Program-made: the position numbers and the translations under genes
From: Clostridiales bacterium
GTDB lineage: Bacteria; Bacillota; Clostridia; Oscillospirales; CAG-272
Direction: 5' to 3'
Length of the DNA: 6,432 bases
NCBI GenBank assembly: GCA_012511425.1
Contig: JAAZGC010000236.1
Location: forward strand, 1-6,432
Shown here: piece after piece, positions 4,922 through 6,432 of the stretch
Layout of the letters: the number at the start of each line of letters is the position of its first letter
Position numbering within the stretch: the stretch's first letter is position 1
Notes under the pieces: model-generated
Database searches by the model: none
What the model saw: only the letters and a program-made list of their open reading frames with translations
What the model was told of the DNA's origin: nothing

Positions 4922-6404
4922 ATTTGAAGCTGTCGTGGAGTTTTGCCACCTGCCGGACGATCGACTGTATATAGGAGTTTATCTCTCCCGAACCGGTGTC
5001 CATATCGGTAAGGATTACAAGAAGATACGGGCGTTCGTCGTATATGATGGCGGCGTCGTGGTAACAGCCCTTGTCCCAGCCGTATTTATGCGCGCAGGGG
5101 GTCGGAGCCACCGCGTTGGCGATCATCACCGCCTGAGCCGAATTTGTCATCGCATCATACATGAATTCCGAATAAGTCCTGCCGGCCAGCATGAAATCAT
5201 AGGTCGCCCGCAGCACCTTGCCTCCGTCCCTCGCCGAAATCGATGCAAGAGAGGACGACATCGGACCGCAGTCAAGGCGTTTTACCAGCGCCCGGTGCAG
5301 CTCGGTGCCGTAAGCTTCCTTGAGCCGATAATATGCGACATTGTCGCTGAATCTCAAAAGATACTCAAACAGCTTGAGATGGGAGTAAACGGCGCCCTCT
5401 CCCTCTTCGACAATCTTTCCGGATCCCGGCTGAAACGACTCCCTTTCGAGATATGCAAATTCCCTGTAGAAATCATACGGATAGTCGGTTCCGGCATAAA
5501 GCGGCGGGGGAAGCACTATTGTTTCGCCGTTTTCGTCTTTTTCCGTTTTAAGCGGCGGAGGAGGATTCGGTTTTGATTCCTCGTATCTCAAGGCGGCTTC
5601 AAGCATCTTCTCGTATTCCTCCGGATGCTCTTCTGCATAATCGGAGGCGGCTTCAAAAACCGACAGAACGAAAGGGAGCTTTACGAGGGAGGCAGTATGC
5701 CATGCGGTATCGGCATCGAAGCTGAAATGATGGCCGCTTGTAATGTCCTCGTAGTATAGGGAAATTTTATAGTTGAACTTTTTTATTACCTTTTGCGGAT
5801 TTCCCTCTTCATCGAGCAGCGGCTCGCCGTTTTCATCGGTCAAGGGAGGATCCGGCACTTCCTCAACTTCGTAATACGGAGTGTTGCGGAGCAGCGAGTT
5901 TAAACGGTTGACGATATCGTACTGAACGTTGATATCATAGACTGACTCCTGCTCATACAGTTCCTTCAGCTTTTCAAGGTTATCCTGCGCAAGCGTCAGC
6001 TGAGCGATCAGCTCTGCGATTCTTGCGTCCTTTTCTTTTATCTGAAGCTCAAGCTCCCGTCTTTTCTCGGTTAGTTCGCGGAGCTGTTCTTCGAGGCTTT
6101 GCTTTACTTCCGGGTCGACCTTCTGAGCGGAGTCTTTCGTGAGTCGGTCAAAATCTGCCTGAAGCGCCGTTTTTTCTTCGTTCAGGCGGTCTATTTCGCC
6201 CTGCAGCCTCGCGATTTCGCTTCCGCTCGATTCGAGCTTTGAGTTGAGCGAATCGACGACCTCGTCGGATTTTCCGCGGTAGCTTTCAAAAGATTCCGAA
6301 TCTTTTTTATAAAGCCGTCCGTAATACGCCGCAGCAACGATCGCCGAAATGCATATCAGCGTCAAAACTATCAGCAGAACCGGACTTCGTTTTCTGTTTT
6401 TCAA
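4920..6404 (-). CDS. Membrane-anchored coiled-coil serine hydrolase, class A beta-lactamase/DD-peptidase fold
   Basis: The 494-residue product has a basic N-terminus (KNRKRS), one transmembrane segment (about 8-28) and a long Lys/Glu/Gln-rich coiled coil (about 34-155). An extracytoplasmic domain of the beta-lactamase2 type (PF13354-like) follows. The catalytic motifs are SLVK (S239-K242), SDN (353-355) and KYG (440-442, in place of KTG). No Glu is seen where class A enzymes carry ExxLN after SDN, so true beta-lactamase activity is unlikely; a penicillin-binding or peptidoglycan-related role is more plausible but unproven. Two acidic or proline-rich inserts are present: about 182-208 (two similar DENGEP/DEEGNP units) and about 255-330 (PNPPPP and LPPPL stretches). 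Three cysteines (C379, C437, C447) lie outside the membrane, two of them bracketing KYG. The start shown is TTG with no good ribosome binding site, and the frame stays open to base 6432, so the gene may begin outside the window. Confidence 0.82.
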   Translation of the reverse strand: MKNRKRSPVLLIVLTLICISAIVAAAYYGRLYKKDSESFESYRGKSDEVVDSLNSKLESSGSEIARLQGEIDRLNEEKTALQADFDRLTKDSAQKVDPEVKQSLEEQLRELTEKRRELELQIKEKDARIAELIAQLTLAQDNLEKLKELYEQESVYDINVQYDIVNRLNSLLRNTPYYEVEEVPDPPLTDENGEPLLDEEGNPQKVIKKFNYKISLYYEDITSGHHFSFDADTAWHTASLVKLPFVLSVFEAASDYAEEHPEEYEKMLEAALRYEESKPNPPPPLKTEKDENGETIVLPPPLYAGTDYPYDFYREFAYLERESFQPGSGKIVEEGEGAVYSHLKLFEYLLRFSDNVAYYRLKEAYGTELHRALVKRLDCGPMSSSLASISARDGGKVLRATYDFMLAGRTYSEFMYDAMTNSAQAVMIANAVAPTPCAHKYGWDKGCYHDAAIIYDERPYLLVILTDMDTGSGEINSYIQSIVRQVAKLHDSFK

Positions 6405-6432
6405 ATCTTTGTTCTTTCGGGGGAAATTTTGA

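Noticed and set aside
4935..5576. Plus-strand open frame of 213 codons opposite the serine hydrolase
   Set aside because: It is long but antisense to the SDN and KYG region, Arg-rich in the way antisense frames often are, and directly follows a terminator with no promoter.
4920..6404. Acquired beta-lactamase resistance gene
   Set aside because: It has a membrane anchor and coiled coil, lacks the visible class A glutamate, has KYG in place of KTG, and no mobile element is nearby.
1..6432. CRISPR array, tRNA, rRNA, riboswitch, insertion sequence or defence island
   Set aside because: I read both strands and saw no regularly spaced repeats, cloverleaf, transposase, terminal inverted repeats or known riboswitch pattern.

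Overview
The window looks like ordinary chromosome from a Gram-positive, Clostridia-type Firmicute. I infer this from four things: the phoH-ybeY-era-recO housekeeping cluster, a close match of the YbeY C-terminus to the Bacillus-type protein, a CapA-like lipoprotein, and a membrane-anchored class A-fold serine hydrolase. Coding regions have moderate GC and the gaps between genes are clearly AT-rich. I cannot name a genus.

The left half (about 1-3433) is on the minus strand, transcribed from right to left: phoH, ybeY, era, recO. PhoH is a PhoH-like ATPase, YbeY is the rRNA-maturation endoribonuclease, Era is the GTPase that binds 16S rRNA and the 30S subunit, and RecO is the recombination mediator. 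ybeY starts inside phoH, with a 107-nt out-of-frame overlap. era has its own near-consensus extended -10 promoter in the 146-nt gap after ybeY, and recO follows era after 5 nt. The cluster therefore reads as two units, phoH-ybeY and era-recO. The HDIG-domain gene (yqfF type), dgkA and cdd, which often lie among these genes in Firmicutes, are absent.

A 185-nt AT-rich divergent region (3434-3618) carries the phoH promoter on the minus strand and a good sigma-A-type promoter for the plus-strand capA-like gene. It also holds small palindromes. The CapA-like protein is a predicted lipoprotein with a metallophosphatase-type domain.

A perfect 12-bp hairpin at 4892-4921 acts as a terminator in both directions. 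It separates the capA-like gene from a convergent minus-strand gene for an N-terminally anchored coiled-coil protein with a beta-lactamase/DD-peptidase fold. The reading frame of that last gene stays open to the right edge, so its true start may lie outside the window. Both right-hand proteins should act at the outer face of the membrane, probably on the cell wall or surface polymers.

I see no mobile element, CRISPR array, RNA gene or defence system. Nothing here is clearly a new system. The points most worth a second look are the phoH/ybeY overlap, the unusual architecture of the serine hydrolase, and the start-site oddities of era, phoH and the capA-like gene.
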